NCBI GenBank assembly: GCA_021234535.1
Contig: CM037841.1
Location: 13,412,825-13,476,824 of the forward strand
From: Stichopus chloronotus
Taxonomy: Eukaryota; Echinodermata; Holothuroidea; Aspidochirotida; Stichopodidae
Reading direction: 5' to 3'
Length of the DNA: 64,000 bases
How positions within the stretch are numbered: the first letter of the stretch is position 1; every line of letters begins with the position of its first letter. Under the pieces are notes generated by a model. That model saw only the letters and a list, made by a program, of their open reading frames with translations. It made no database searches and had not been told where the DNA came from. Both the position numbers and the translations under genes were made by a program. Shown piece after piece: positions 10,935 to 24,500 of the stretch.

Positions 10935-11595
10935 ACTTCCATGTAAGCAGTTATACATTGATATAAATAAATACAAACATCCACTGAAAAAAGTAGAAAT
11001 GCAAGGTAGGCAGCAATACACAATGTACATGGAACATGGGAAGTCTGAAAAAGCTAAACAAGCTTATTCCAAGCAGACTTATCATCTAACAACAAAATGG
11101 AAAGGGATGGAGAGAGACAGAGAAACAGGAGGAAAAGAGGAAAACAGCTAACTCAAGAAAATAAGTTAATAATAGCAACTTTGCAAATAGTTCTTAATGT
11201 GGATCTTAAAACTGTCGAGAGAAGGATTATTTTTGATCTTAGGATCAAAATTACTCCAAAACTGAGCGCCAGAGATTCGAAACGACCTTTTAAAAGTATT
11301 TGATGAAACCTTGTTTACATGAATACGACTGGATATCCTAGAAAAATGATCATAAACCAGTTATTAAAGACAGGTGGTAGCATTCTGTGGAAATACTGGT
11401 ACTGTACATGAAAATTCCTTATTGGTATAAGAAAACATCCAGTATTTAGAAGATATGAAATTGTTTAAAAATGGGTTCAGCATGAGTAGAATAATCAGAA
11501 ATACTTATAACATGAATTGCTATCTTTTGGAGGATGAAAAGCTAATTTCCATATGAGGGAATTTATTTCCCCACAAAATATTGCAATACAAGATT
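10935..11595 (-). mobile_element. LINE (non-LTR) 3' fragment, decayed, RT C-terminal region
   Basis: On the - strand, with frameshifts, it reads FHRMLPPVFNNWF followed by SRIHVNKVSSNTFKRSFRIS and GAQFWSNFDPKIK. This is the conserved C-terminal stretch after the reverse transcriptase in LINE families (HGLLPP...; H..TR....; FR..G...WN). A related copy lies at 62385-62965: both share AAAGGGATGGA, CATGGGAAGTCTGAAAAA and ATCCTxGxAAAATGATCAT. Confidence 0.65.
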
Positions 11596-11599
11596 TTTA

Positions 11600-11695
11600 T
11601 AAGGTTATAAATCACATACATGACAACGTGATCTTATATTGTGGCCCTGAGGATGATGTTGGTTATATATCACATACATCACTCAAACCACGCAG
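11600..11695. repeat. Minisatellite, right part of the 10490 array
   Basis: GGTTATAAATCACATACATG, ACAACGTGATCTTATATTGT and GAGGATGATGTTGGTTATAT repeat the unit seen at 10490-10905. Confidence 0.7.
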
Positions 11696-12140
11696 ATAGC
11701 GATCGGTGATAGTGATCAGAAAAAATGACTTATGGCTGATATTTCTATTCTTCTGTGCACTGAGGCATAACTGTGTCACATTTTAACTTTATTTCAATTC
11801 TAAAGACATAATGGATGCACATTTGTTTGACAATAGTCATATTTAATACTTGCTATTGTAACCAAATAAAATTTCTTTTGTGTAATGGTGGTGGTGGTAT
11901 GAGACTCCTGTAAATGCTTCTGTGCATGCTCTTGACAATTTCTTCTTAAACTCTTGTTAACTTTTCCATGGCAAAGTAATTTATTCTGTTATGAGGAAAT
12001 AAATTTTATTACACATTTTACAGGAATAAAGACCACTCATGAGCCCTGATTGGTTGCCACTAGTAAAAAAATCAGAAAGAATGCATGTATACTCAAGATA
12101 TCCCCAAACATACTTACCTTGGATATTTCTGAGTATTGAC

Positions 12141-12146
12141 TTTATT
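12141..12146 (-). terminator. Candidate polyadenylation signal for IDUA
   Basis: AATAAA on the - strand lies about 325 bp downstream of the iduronidase stop codon. It is one of few hexamers nearby. No cleavage-site evidence is available. Confidence 0.35.
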
Positions 12147-12470
12147 TTCACAAATGTGCTGACTTTAGTAGGGTAAAGATATTCATAGACTGACAACCAA
12201 CTTTGACATTACCCGGATCTACTCAACATTCCTGCCCCTTCAGACATCAATGAAGGTATTTACGCTTCAGCCTTATTTTGCACACAGAATTAGATATTAG
12301 AACTATAAAAGATAATGTATTTCAAACTGATAGCATTTCAAGTAATTCTCATGACACAGGATAAGGTTCATCTGTCTGAACCTTATCAAGGCCATACAGA
12401 AATTTATAAACTGATTTATCAATGCTTAGACTTACCAAAATTCTGCTATCAATGTAAGCAAACAATTGCA

Positions 12471-12547
12471 TCATGAGTGAAACTCAATAACCTGCGAGAA
12501 TTTACCGTCTCTTGACCAATAATCTATCGCTCTCACTCGGAACCAAC
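12471..12547 (-). CDS. IDUA: IDUA exon 13: C-terminus and stop
   Basis: The acceptor TATAAAAG precedes [20 protein letters not shown] and IEFHS-TGA (residues 606-630). RVRAIDYW matches RVRALDYW of vertebrate iduronidase, and the phase matches exon 12. The acceptor has a weak pyrimidine tract. Confidence 0.88.
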
Positions 12548-15500
12548 CTTTTATAGATTCTGGGAGTGAAAATAGATGAATGTATTGTAAGTACATACAG
12601 TATGTATAAAAAATGAAGATAAAAGGGAAAACAAAGTGTTGATTCAACTGAAATGGTCTCCAAATTTGAAAAGATTTTATACATCAAAGATGCTGAATTT
12701 TGTAGGAAGCAAAGATCACTAAAATATAGGTAAACTGATGCATCCTTTTGTTTCACTTTGTGATGAAGAAATGTCACAAAAGGTGAAGGATGTATCAACC
12801 TCTCCTCAGGAAAAGATTGATCAAATGACAAAATGGTATCTCAGATACACTTACTTCATCAATATCTGATAAACAGTTGCACTCCATTAGAATTAGATCC
12901 TAGATGATGTGAGGTTAATAGGTCGAGTCCCCTACCACACTTTAGTCACTTTGTCTATTTGAGTCATCTTGAGTAACTTGAGCATATTGACCTACAATTG
13001 ACCTGTAATACTAGATCAGACAAGCAAGTTATGTGCACAATTCTTAAACATGCTGACTTGGTCACCTCAGATCCTGAAACCGTTGTTGGAGCCAGAATTG
13101 TGCCTCCTCCTTTCACAGATATGTCAATGAGTATCAAAATAAGAATTCTACTATGACTGATTTTTTAACCTTCTTCTTTGCACAGCTCACTTTCACTCTC
13201 CATGTCACTTAATTAAATTAATCATCTAGTTTTTTCTTTTCTTTTTCAACAATTACATGCCAGTTCTATTTCTGTATCCAGGAATCTATCAGAAGCTGGT
13301 GTTGATGTCACACCACCAGCTTTCAATAAAGCTCAGTTTTGGTGTCAACAATTCGGTGTCAACAACTTGTGACTTACCAGCTCCTTCAACGTTTGTTGAC
13401 CCTAAATGACCTTTGAAGTCTACAAAACAATAGGGGTCTTGTCTTCAGTGTGATACATCAACACCAAATATGGCATATGTCCAAGTTTCACTTCTTGAGA
13501 TACCGTGTTTGCAAGCAAGGCATCACAAACACACACACAATCTTGATTACAAAGGTTATGATTTCATCAAAACCAAAAAGCATTGATTTGTTAGGAAAGT
13601 ACATACCACTTTCATCTGTAGAGTACACAAATGATGTGAAAGTGATGTCATAGTTATTTATTCTTCTGAAAGGTCCTGCTGCACTCTGAGTGGAATAATC
13701 TACTTCAAATGTAAGTATACAAGGAGATGAAATGAGAACATCACTCCATGTTATTAAGACATCACTCTTCGTGATGGGATAAATGGACACATTCTGAACC
13801 TGAAAAGGAAGTGAAATAACCTTAATGGTTGTTAAATTCATACAGAAGCAATCTCTAGCTTGAACAGGGTCTTTAATGTATCAACTTAAGTTTGTTTAAA
13901 ATTGAAAATTTAAGCATGATAAACATTCAAACTCCTTTTTCATTTTCGTCCCATTCCCCTTATCACATTCAATATCATACAATGTTCTGCATATAGAATC
14001 ATGACTTACAGCCAGTTATTTTCTAATCCATGTATTCAAAGAAATTTTTAGATATCAATGGAGTCCAACAAATGAACTGAATGGAACAAATATGGATATC
14101 GTGTTGCTTCTGTCTCTTCTTTGCAACACAGTGACTGATAAAACAAGTTCTCTTACCTGTCCAGGAGCAGATGTAGATTTATTGCAGAGATGGACAAGCA
14201 CAATTCCAGGCTTCTTTATGGTGAATGCAAGGCTGAAAGCTTTGGTGGCAGAAATGGCTGAGGGACCTTGGACTCTCACTGGTTCCTGTATGGTGGTGTA
14301 ATGATGTTACCAGAGTTTAAATCTGATGTAGCACAGCATTAACTAGCTGACCACAGTGAACAACATGTTGCAAAACATTCAGTTACTCCAAACATAACAT
14401 TGACGATGGAATAACATGCAAAAAAGATGACACATATGACATTAATCCACTTCATTTTACACACTTTTGCAGGATTATGTTTGTCCTCACCTAGTACACA
14501 AATCAATATGTAACAATTCCATACACATGAGCAGATAGACACACCATACCAAGAGCAGACAGAGGCACCATACAATGAGCAGATAGACACACCACACCAT
14601 GCACAGATAGACACAACATAACTTGCACAGAGAGACACAACATACCATGCACAGAGAGACACAACATACCACACCATATGCAGATAGACACACCATAAAA
14701 ACAAAATAGAAATATGCATGTCAACACAAGTTTCAAGATATTTTGATTCAGCCCTGCCTACCCATTAGTTGGCATCATCTTCTGATGATGGTTTACCTGC
14801 ATATCACATATGACATTAATCCACCTGCATGTCACATACGACATTGATCCACCTGCATGACACATACGACATTGATCCACCTGCATGACACATATGGCAT
14901 TAATCCACCTGCATGTCACATATGACATTAATCCACCTGCATGTCACATATGGCATTAATCCACCTGCATGTCACATATGACATTAATCCACCTGAATGT
15001 CACATATGGCATTAATCCACCTGCATGTCACATATGACATTAATCCACCTGCATGTCACATATGACATTAATCCACCTGCATATCACATATGACATTAAT
15101 CCACCTGCATGTCACATATGACATTAACCCTAACCCACCCTAACCCACCCTAATCCCTGACCCTGAATGCAACTAATTTGAATTTGAAAGTTGAGACAGG
15201 AAGCCCCATTATGGGCTCATCAAGGAACCTTTACCCTGTTGATCATGGATGAACACCGTCGAGATTCGCCTCCCCTTTCCGATAAGTCCAGGGGTGAAAC
15301 CAGACAATCGCCAATGCAAACCAATGCAAACCCAGACCTGCTCCCGGGACAGCCATTTAACGTCCCCATCCGACGGACGAGAGTGTGTCCCCCCAGTCTT
15401 TAGCCACTTTCCCAACGACTGGAAGGGGTGGAGAACCTGCCCAGCTCAGCAGCCCATCAGCTGTACCAAGCAACCTGAAGCAAGCAAGACCTAAATCGGA

Positions 15501-18500
15501 CAAGAGGAACTCAAGTCAAATTTGAATCCCCAGAAATTTTCCAAGTGGTTCCACCGGGATTTGATCAGGGGACCCTTTGATTGCAAGATGGACACTCTAA
15601 CCACCAAGCTAACTCTCCACCCAACTTGTTGATGTTCAAATTGCTATCTCCCACTTTAGCTAGATGAACCTGATTCTTTTCTATCAAACTTTAAACATGT
15701 TGATGAATATCAATCAAAGAAAACTGTGTGCTTACAGATACTAGTTCAGAAATTTTAGTCATTCTATGAACAGAATAATATCTTTCGAATCAATTTTTTG
15801 ATTGGTAAAATTGGTCCTGCATATGTTTATTTTGTCAGTCATTTTGCACCAATCACCGAAGAGCTACTATATCTTGTGTGAGATGTAACAGTGCCATAGC
15901 CTATGCTCTATGAAGTACAGTATATCCCCTAAAGCAAAGCATACATGTGATAAATGCAATGAAGATTTGCTAGTCTACCAAAATTTGAACTCTGAAACAG
16001 GTTTTAGCCTCCCAGTTTGCCGTTTACACAATAAGTTCAGTGGAAGGGCAATAATTTGGTTCAAAATTCATATTTTGAAGGGGAACTATTGTAGGATCGT
16101 ATTTTCAATGACTTTCAGGTTTGATTATTGTTTATGAGCGGAATTATTCCTGTGTCACATAAACATACACACATGTGCCATCACAATGGAAATCATTCTT
16201 TTCATCTTTTGGAAGGAATTTATAACCCCAAAATGCTACTGGCGACTGTGTTTATTGTGTTTACTGCAGTATAAATATAGACTCCATTGGCATCATGTAA
16301 TTAAGGTCACTTTTACTGTGGTGGTATCATGTTAATTATACAGAGTTCATTGATTATCAGTGCAGCTTGATAACACGTCATGTACACTAGCTAAGGTCAT
16401 TAACAAACCCAGTGGACAAGAACCAATTTGATTCACATAGTCTGTAATCTGATATCACTATCAGTAGAATAATCTTCTTATGTCATGCAAGAGAGATAAA
16501 AATAATAAAAAGAAACTCAGAGGATTACTGTAATCTTCAAATCATCTAATCCAGACTGCCTCAAATGGCGATGCACATATCAGTAATTGTGGCGTGTGAT
16601 GTGACTTTGAGTGGCAAGAGTAAAATTACTGGAAGAAATTGAGGAAACTTTCTCTGAAAAATTTAGCCTATTTTGAATGTTCTCTCTAAAGTGAGACAAT
16701 TTTCCAACAACTTGAACAATTTAAGGAAACAATTTGCTTAGAAGAGTGAACAATTTTTAAAACAGCTTTGCAGTTCAGTCCCTTCTGGAACACAAAACGT
16801 TCAATGGCAATGGGAGAAGGGAAACTCACTAAAATCACTCTCCCAAGCAGCAATCAGTTCAAGCACATTACATCAACTTAATTTTACCAAATAAGTGACA
16901 CTTCATCAAATTTAACTGAGGAAATATGATCTATTGTCACGTTCATAATCAGGCACTTCTTTGTAAGAGATAAAACAAGAGCCTCACATCTGTACCTGTC
17001 TACTTTTACATTTGCTTGTCTACTTCAACTATTTACTTTACCATAAAACTCAAAGTACCTCATTTTGTCGCATAATCTTGAAATCCTCCTTCGTTGGATA
17101 AACTGGTTTCCCACTGTCAACCCAGTTCTTATGTGGATTGCCATGTTCTTTATCCATTAGATAGAGTGTATACACCAGTGAAGATGCTAGCCAAAAAAAA
17201 CCCAGAAGAAAAGAAAACCATCACGTTTATCATCTGATATGAAGGATAATCAAGGCTTACAGGGGAACTCCAGTTAAGGAACATGTCTTCTGACTTATTT
17301 AAGCCATTTCAAACCATTTTCATTCATATTCTTGACCTTTTGAAATGAACACCTAATGGGCAACATGGTATGTTCAAACTTCCCGCCCCACAGAGTTTGT
17401 AACACTATGCTTAGGCGCGGCCATTACGATGTAATTGACTGCGATCTCTGTGGCTTGTGACGTAGTCAACGACCAACCATGATCAACATGATTAACCTAC
17501 ATAATTAGTTATTAGACACTCTGTGCATTCAATGTGGCTATCACAAGATAAGGTTATCGATGAGATCGCAACAAAACACAGAAGAAGAGGAATTTTCCAT
17601 CAAAAGGCAACATTACACAGTGTGAGCCAGTGCGAACAATACCGTGAAGATAAAGAAAATGTCACCTTTAGTAAGTACTAAGTGAACCTTTTCAGAGACG
17701 GGAATAAGCCATGTAATTATGAATTATGTAGGACAGTCAGGTTAGTAGTCGTGGATTAGAGCTGGTCGTCAACTACGTCACAAGCCTCAGAGATCACAGT
17801 CAATTACATCATAATGGCAGTGCCCTTCGTGTACATGCATGGTGTTAAAAACTCTGTTGGGTGGGAAGTTTGAACATATCATGTTGCCCATTAGGTGTTC
17901 ATTTCAAAAGGTCAAGAATATGAATGAAAATGGTTTGAAATGTCTTAAATAAGTCAGAAGATATGTTTTTTGACTGGAATTCCCCTTTAACAGATGTTGT
18001 GATATATTACTTCAGTCTCTTCACTGTAGAGATGAAATCTGAACACATGCGAACAACTGGTCATAATTTCTAAACTTCAACCATCACAATTTATGATTGC
18101 TATTTTAAGTACTGCGATAATGTACTGTCAATGCAGGTACATAACAAGAATGCACAAATGCATTGTGATTTTGATGATTTCATGAGGAATATTTTGGTTG
18201 GCAGGTGTGTCAAATGACCTTTGATCTCCACCAAAAACAATACATACTCAATATGATACACCTACACACCGAATATGAGATTTTTCCAAGCTACTCTTCT
18301 TGAGATACCATATTTACCATGTTTCACAACTTGACCTCTGTTGATCCAAATGACCTTTGCCCTCCATCAAAAAGGTAGTATTCATGTATTTAATTTGGTA
18401 AACCGACATACCAAATATAAGATTTGCTCAAGTTACCCTTCTTGAAATATTGTGCTTAAAAGTTTTCAACAGTATGAACCCCTGTTGATCCCAAACAACC

Positions 18501-21500
18501 TTAAACCTCCATCAGAAACAATAGGCTTCATGTGTTTCATGTGTTCCATGTGGTACAAACACATACCAGGTTTATGCAAACTATCCTTCCTGGGATATCA
18601 TGTTTACAAGGTTTTCACAATTTGACCTCTGTTGACTTTTGACCTCCACCAAAACCAATAGGATTTATAGACTTAATATGGTACACAGACACAACAAATA
18701 TGAGACTTGTCCAAGCTCCCCTTCTTGAAAATCATGTTTACAAGGTTCTCAAATTTGATTCCTGTCTACCCCACAATAAATAATTGGATTCATGTACTCA
18801 ATATGGCACACTTGCATACCAAATATGATTTGTCCAAACTACCCTTTGAGATATCATGTTTACAATGTGTTCAACATTTGACCCTTGTTGACCCCCGATG
18901 ATCTTTGACCTCCACCAAAACCGAAAGGGTTTACATACTCAATATAATTCACTACAAACCAAATATTAGATTTGTCCAACCTTTCCTTCTTGACATACGA
19001 CATTTACAAGGTAGGCATCACAAATATTGCAAAGGTTATGATTATCACCAAAACCAATAATAATTTGTGGTATAAATAATAGTTGCCTTTGTGTATGGCA
19101 CAGAATTCCAGAAAATCAGAATGCATAAAATCATTGTGGTTTTGATGATATAAACTATATCTGCATAGCTGCTCACAATAAATACACAAGCAATAAAAAA
19201 TGGACTATGGTATAAAACAGTACACTGATATTACACTTTTCTTAAAGCAATAGAGATCTTATACTCAACGAAATCCATTAAACTTCCATAGAAGAAATCA
19301 GCTCATGTTCTTTGACTACAAGGTTTTCACAGTTTGACCTCTGCAGAATGGACAAGCAGAATGCAGAACGGACAAATGCATTGTGGTTTTGATGACTTCA
19401 TTAAGAAGATTTTCGTCAATCTTTTTGACTGATATGTATCATGTCTCAAACATGTACAACTGCATATAACAGTGATGCAATACCTACACATTACATACAA
19501 GATCTGCCCAGGCTTCCCATGCATGAAAAGCACATTATGCATGGCTCAATATTTACCTCACAGTTCATAAACATCTAGAGTTCTTGAACAATTGTGCAGT
19601 AGATCTACAAATGTATATTTTGTATACATATACTGAGTAAAGGTATTATCAACACACAAGATATCACATTGCTACCATAAACATTCAGCCCAGAACTGGT
19701 TGTATAGTTTGAAATACTGTGTCACATTCATGGAAAAGCAACTGTGCAAAAGTTATGTTGACACCAGGTACAACTACCACCTAACACAGTATTACGTGTT
19801 ACAGTAATCATGATCTTTGCCCTTGACCTGTGATGTCATCACTCAGGCAGACACTACATCTCACACCCAGGCACCCACCCACCAAGTTTGAAGTTCATAT
19901 GCCTTATCATCTAGGAGGAGATTGTGACACACTTTTTCAAAGTGTTTTTTTTTGTTGTCATTTTGACCTTTAACCACATGAGCTTTAACCTTGTGACATC
20001 ATCAATATTTTCAACAAAATTCTTGTATCCTCTACTGTCTATATATGGTAATTTTACAACTCACACATACAGAAAAGGGAGAAAATGTTTTTTGTTTTCA
20101 TGACCTGAGACCCTTGACCTTTGACCTATTACGTCATATCAGTCTGGCAGCTTGGTGGCTAGGTGCATGGGTATGTTGTATACTTCATCCAACTTACTGT
20201 CTGGGAGGAAATTGTGACACAATTTTTAGATAATTTTGCCAATTTCATCTTTAATCATGTGACCTATGACCTTGTGATGTCACGAATATCAATGTTGCCC
20301 ACTTTCCATATATGGTAGTTTTATAACTCTAGGATATTCACACATTGACATAATGCTAAAAATGTGTTTTCCATTTGCATGATCTGTGACCTTTGGCCTA
20401 TGTCATCACTCGGGGACACTACAACTCGTACTCAGGCACCTACGTACCCACCAAGTTTGACGTTCATCAGACTTACTGTCTAGGAGGAGATCGTGACACA
20501 AGTTCGGTTGTACACACACACACATTTGGACCCCACTTCTCCCCCCTAAACCCCAGTGGAATATCCAAATCCATGTCATTTGTTTATCACATAAGGGCTA
20601 CTGGCCCACCAAATTTCAGTCGAATACTACCAAAGGTGTAAGGTGGGCTACCATTTAAGTGTCATTTTTGGCGACTTAAGCCGCTCAAGTAAATACAATA
20701 TCTCCTTCCTGTATACTTTGTACAGGGATGAGATGACAAGGATACAATATCGCATATCTACATATGGCATCAAGTTTGACATGTTGAGGTATTGTGTAAG
20801 GTAATTAGGCTTTGAAAATGCTTCCATCTTTCATTTGTGAGATACATACTTTCCTTTGAATCCATCATGTATGGACCTCTTACCATCTGTTGGTATGTCA
20901 TCCACATTTAAGGTCACATTGTCAGAACTAATGGTAAATGTTGTATCAGCACTGTTGGATATTAAAATTGCTGCAGACCAACTGTTGGTATGAGAGAGAG
21001 AGACATGCAGAATGTGATCAAACAACTGTCATAAAGCTCATCTCCACAAAGTGCTTTGAAACACAACTTAAAAACCAAAATGCTGTGTACGTTGTAGATT
21101 GAATATAACAAAGACAAAAACATGAGTAGCGTATTGAAGCCCTCATTCAACCTTGAAATTTGACACAAGTGAAAATGAAGATTAGGTATATTGTAGATTT
21201 TTCTTCAAATCTGATAGAAATTAAGGTCACATCTCTTAAACTATTGTACTGTTTCTTTTAGGATAGTGAACATTATAAAGAAATAAAAAAGGATATTCAA
21301 GACTGTGTGTGCCTGGGTGACATCACAGATTTCTAAAAGTACAATGAACCATTTTAAAATAGACTCGTCTTTAAAAAATCCACAATTTCCACATGGAACA
21401 TACTATTGAGATGGTTTTTATCAATAAACTGACAAAAATATTCCTTATTTTTATGGAAGATCAATTGTCCTCAGTGACCAATACCTTGGCAGAATTGCAA

Positions 21501-24500
21501 ACCTCTGACATGAACGAAAGTTATCACAATTTCTAAACTTTCTCAAACAACCCTCTGCAAAAACAAAATCTGTTGTTATTCTTGTTGTACGGATTCTCCA
21601 CTACTGCTTTCAGACAAACCTTAGTTTGACTTAGGAAGGAAACCTGTTAAAGAGGGACATTTCACACTCATTTAAGCTCTAACCACACTTTGTGGGTTGG
21701 ACTAACAAAGTAAAATTGCACATTTTCTCATCTAACCTGGCAAAATTTACCCTTATCATAATTTTCATGATTCTTAATCACTGTCATTCAGAATAAAACT
21801 AAAGTTTAAATTTACTCGATTTATAAAATCAATGTTTAGTCACTGAGAGTGTTTCACTGAGAAGAGAATTACTTTGTAAGAGGTAAATACTAAGGAGTTT
21901 AATGGTTTATTTTCTTGAGTATTATTGAATATTACAGAAAGAAAAGAGTTTCCACCTCTCTGGGTGTATTTTCCCCTTAATATGCAAAGTAACTGGGAGG
22001 ATTAACACTTAGCCAGAGATAAAGAAAACTTCAAAGTACAAAAATAGATCTGGCAGAAAATACCTTCCATGAGTCATTTCAGTGGTTGCTAGGATACCGA
22101 TGTCTTCATGTTCTGTTTGCTTCAAGTCTTCGACATACACCAGGTGATCTCCAAGCTTAGACAAAAGACCCATAACAGCAAGGACAGGTTTCTTGATTAA
22201 CTGCACACTCTTTGGCTTTGTATTGTTCATTTGAAAGCGAGCATTTAGGGTGCGCTGCTCAAAGAAATATGGGTAAAAGTTGAGGAACCCATTGTCGTTG
22301 CTAAGGAGTGAATAATGGTAGTCTGGCTTTGGTGTTATCATTAAATGCTGATGTTGGACAATTACCTGTTATAGAGACAAATAGGTGGGAGGAAAGTTTC
22401 AATCCGTGAAAGGAGGAGAACAAGCTATGTTAACAGTCTGAGTATTTGACATCAAAATATTGGCTAATCGTCACTTCTTAAACAGTATTAAAGATGAGAG
22501 CATGTCTAAGTGTGTATAATCAGCATAACCTGTATGACAAATCTTGGCTAAATGTTGCTGACACACAGACCTCATTCTGTAATTGGGTTTATATATACAT
22601 CTACTGCACTTGCAGGAATTATGCATAGCCTTACATAACTTAATATGCCATGTTCATCAGTGTTTGACAAAATTGCTTCGTTAGGTGATTGTTACCTTGG
22701 AAACAACAGCAGCATATGTTGTGTCTGCTCTCCACCATTCTGGTCTGCTCCATGTTACTAGAGGATCACCCTCGCTGTCAACCAAGAGAGAAATAATAGA
22801 ACCTCAAAAGATATTTCAAATCTTTATCTCACTGCCCTGATTACATACTGACTAGTTCAAATCCTATGCTTAGCTAGTTGTTTCAGTCAGTTGTTCATTG
22901 GTAGTGGAGATAAAAGTACCTTATCTTTTATGTTTCTATATCTCTGGCAAACTCCATACTTTCAAGGCATTTAAAATGAACCAATCAAATTCCCAGGCTG
23001 TCCAGGTTTTCTAGGACTTTTCACGTTTTCCAGGGTCCATACTAACCCTGCTAATTCTACAAACTGTATCATTTGCAGCTTCTATGGCTGATACAAAGCC
23101 TGCCAAATCTTTAATGGCTTAGACTGTTGTTTTCCAAAAACTGCCTGCATCAAAAATATTAAAGCAACTGAAGTAGAGAACACCAAAGCAATTCACATAT
23201 CAGATCAAATTGCTCAAATTGCTGTAGGTAGATATGTGCTGGAGAATACTTCACTATTAAAGGTACTTGTTGTTTTTGATGTATCTAATTCTCATGACTG
23301 GATGCAATTCTGATTTTTAAAGGTTAAAAAAATGTTTTGAGAAGATAAACATCATTGAACTTTTACCCTAATATTGGCACAGCTATATTATGCAAGTTTC
23401 ACTTACTTAAAATGAATTGAAATAATGCAATTGGATTCTCACTCATTAAAGATGGGCACCTTTGACAGCTCAGGATAATTTTTCCTAATAATGTTGATAG
23501 TTTCAAACTCTGAGTTCAGGATAGTCATGGAGGATCCACCACCCTATGAAGAGTTAGAGAAAGGCAGCTATTGTCAAAGTAATCAACACCATAATGCAAG
23601 AATCCATTATGGTTGTGCTTCCTTGCACTTTAATGTGATTTAATATGCAGCATCACCTAGCCGATCACGATCACTAATACAGAAAGCAAATCAAGTGCAT
23701 CAAAATTTGAGACTGTCCATGCCTTCCTTCTTGAAATCCAATTTGAAAAACAATATAAAACATTTGTGGTAACACTGTAGCCAAACCATGGTAAAGTGAG
23801 ATACAATAAGGATGGGAGTACCAGTAGCGAAATCTTGCAACAACAACATTGCAGAATAAGTGTAAAACCATGGTAACACCATGGTATTACTTAAGGTAAC
23901 ACTGGAGAAAAAGCCATGGTTAAGTGTGATGCAATTATGGTAAATATGGATTAAAAATTAGGTAAAACTGTGGTAAAGTTTTGTTAACACCATAGCAAAA
24001 TTATTTTAAATCCACAGCAACACCATACCAGAATTATTTCAGGCATATATTATGCAGAGGCTTTGTAAAGTTATGAATGTCCAAAAGTTACAAAACACAA
24101 GCTACATTCAAGCTGCCAATCAAGATCTCTGTAACCTTGATCCCTGTTGAATTTGAATGACCCTTAACCTCCACTTAACACAGTGTACCTACCCCTAATG
24201 TAACACACCAGCATATCACATATAATTCAATGCAACCTTCTACTCCTGAAATGCGTCTTCTACAGGTCTTTGTCAAGTGGTTCCCTGTTGACCTCAAATG
24301 TACTTGATATCCAGGAAACAATAATCCAATCATATTTAGTGTAGCATCACCCTAGCAGCGCTACTGCATCCAATCATATTCAGTGTAGCATCACCCTAGC
24401 AGCGCTACTGCATCCAATCATATTCAGTGTAGCATCACCCTAGCAGCGCTACTGCATCCAATCATATTCAGTGTAGCATTGTCCAAGCAGCGCTACTGCA

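Noticed and set aside
14339..14736. Cys/Tyr/Val-rich small proteins on the - strand
   Set aside because: Three overlapping frames all arise from a degenerate tandem repeat.
14795..15126. CRISPR-like regular 28-bp direct repeats
   Set aside because: Units are contiguous with no unique spacers and the genome is eukaryotic.
15123..15165. Ancient telomere fusion
   Set aside because: The run is short, irregular (ACCC additions) and continuous with a SINE 3' end, which is the simpler source.
15546..15625. tRNA-Ala gene
   Set aside because: A- and B-boxes are present but the stems are imperfect and a long SINE body follows.
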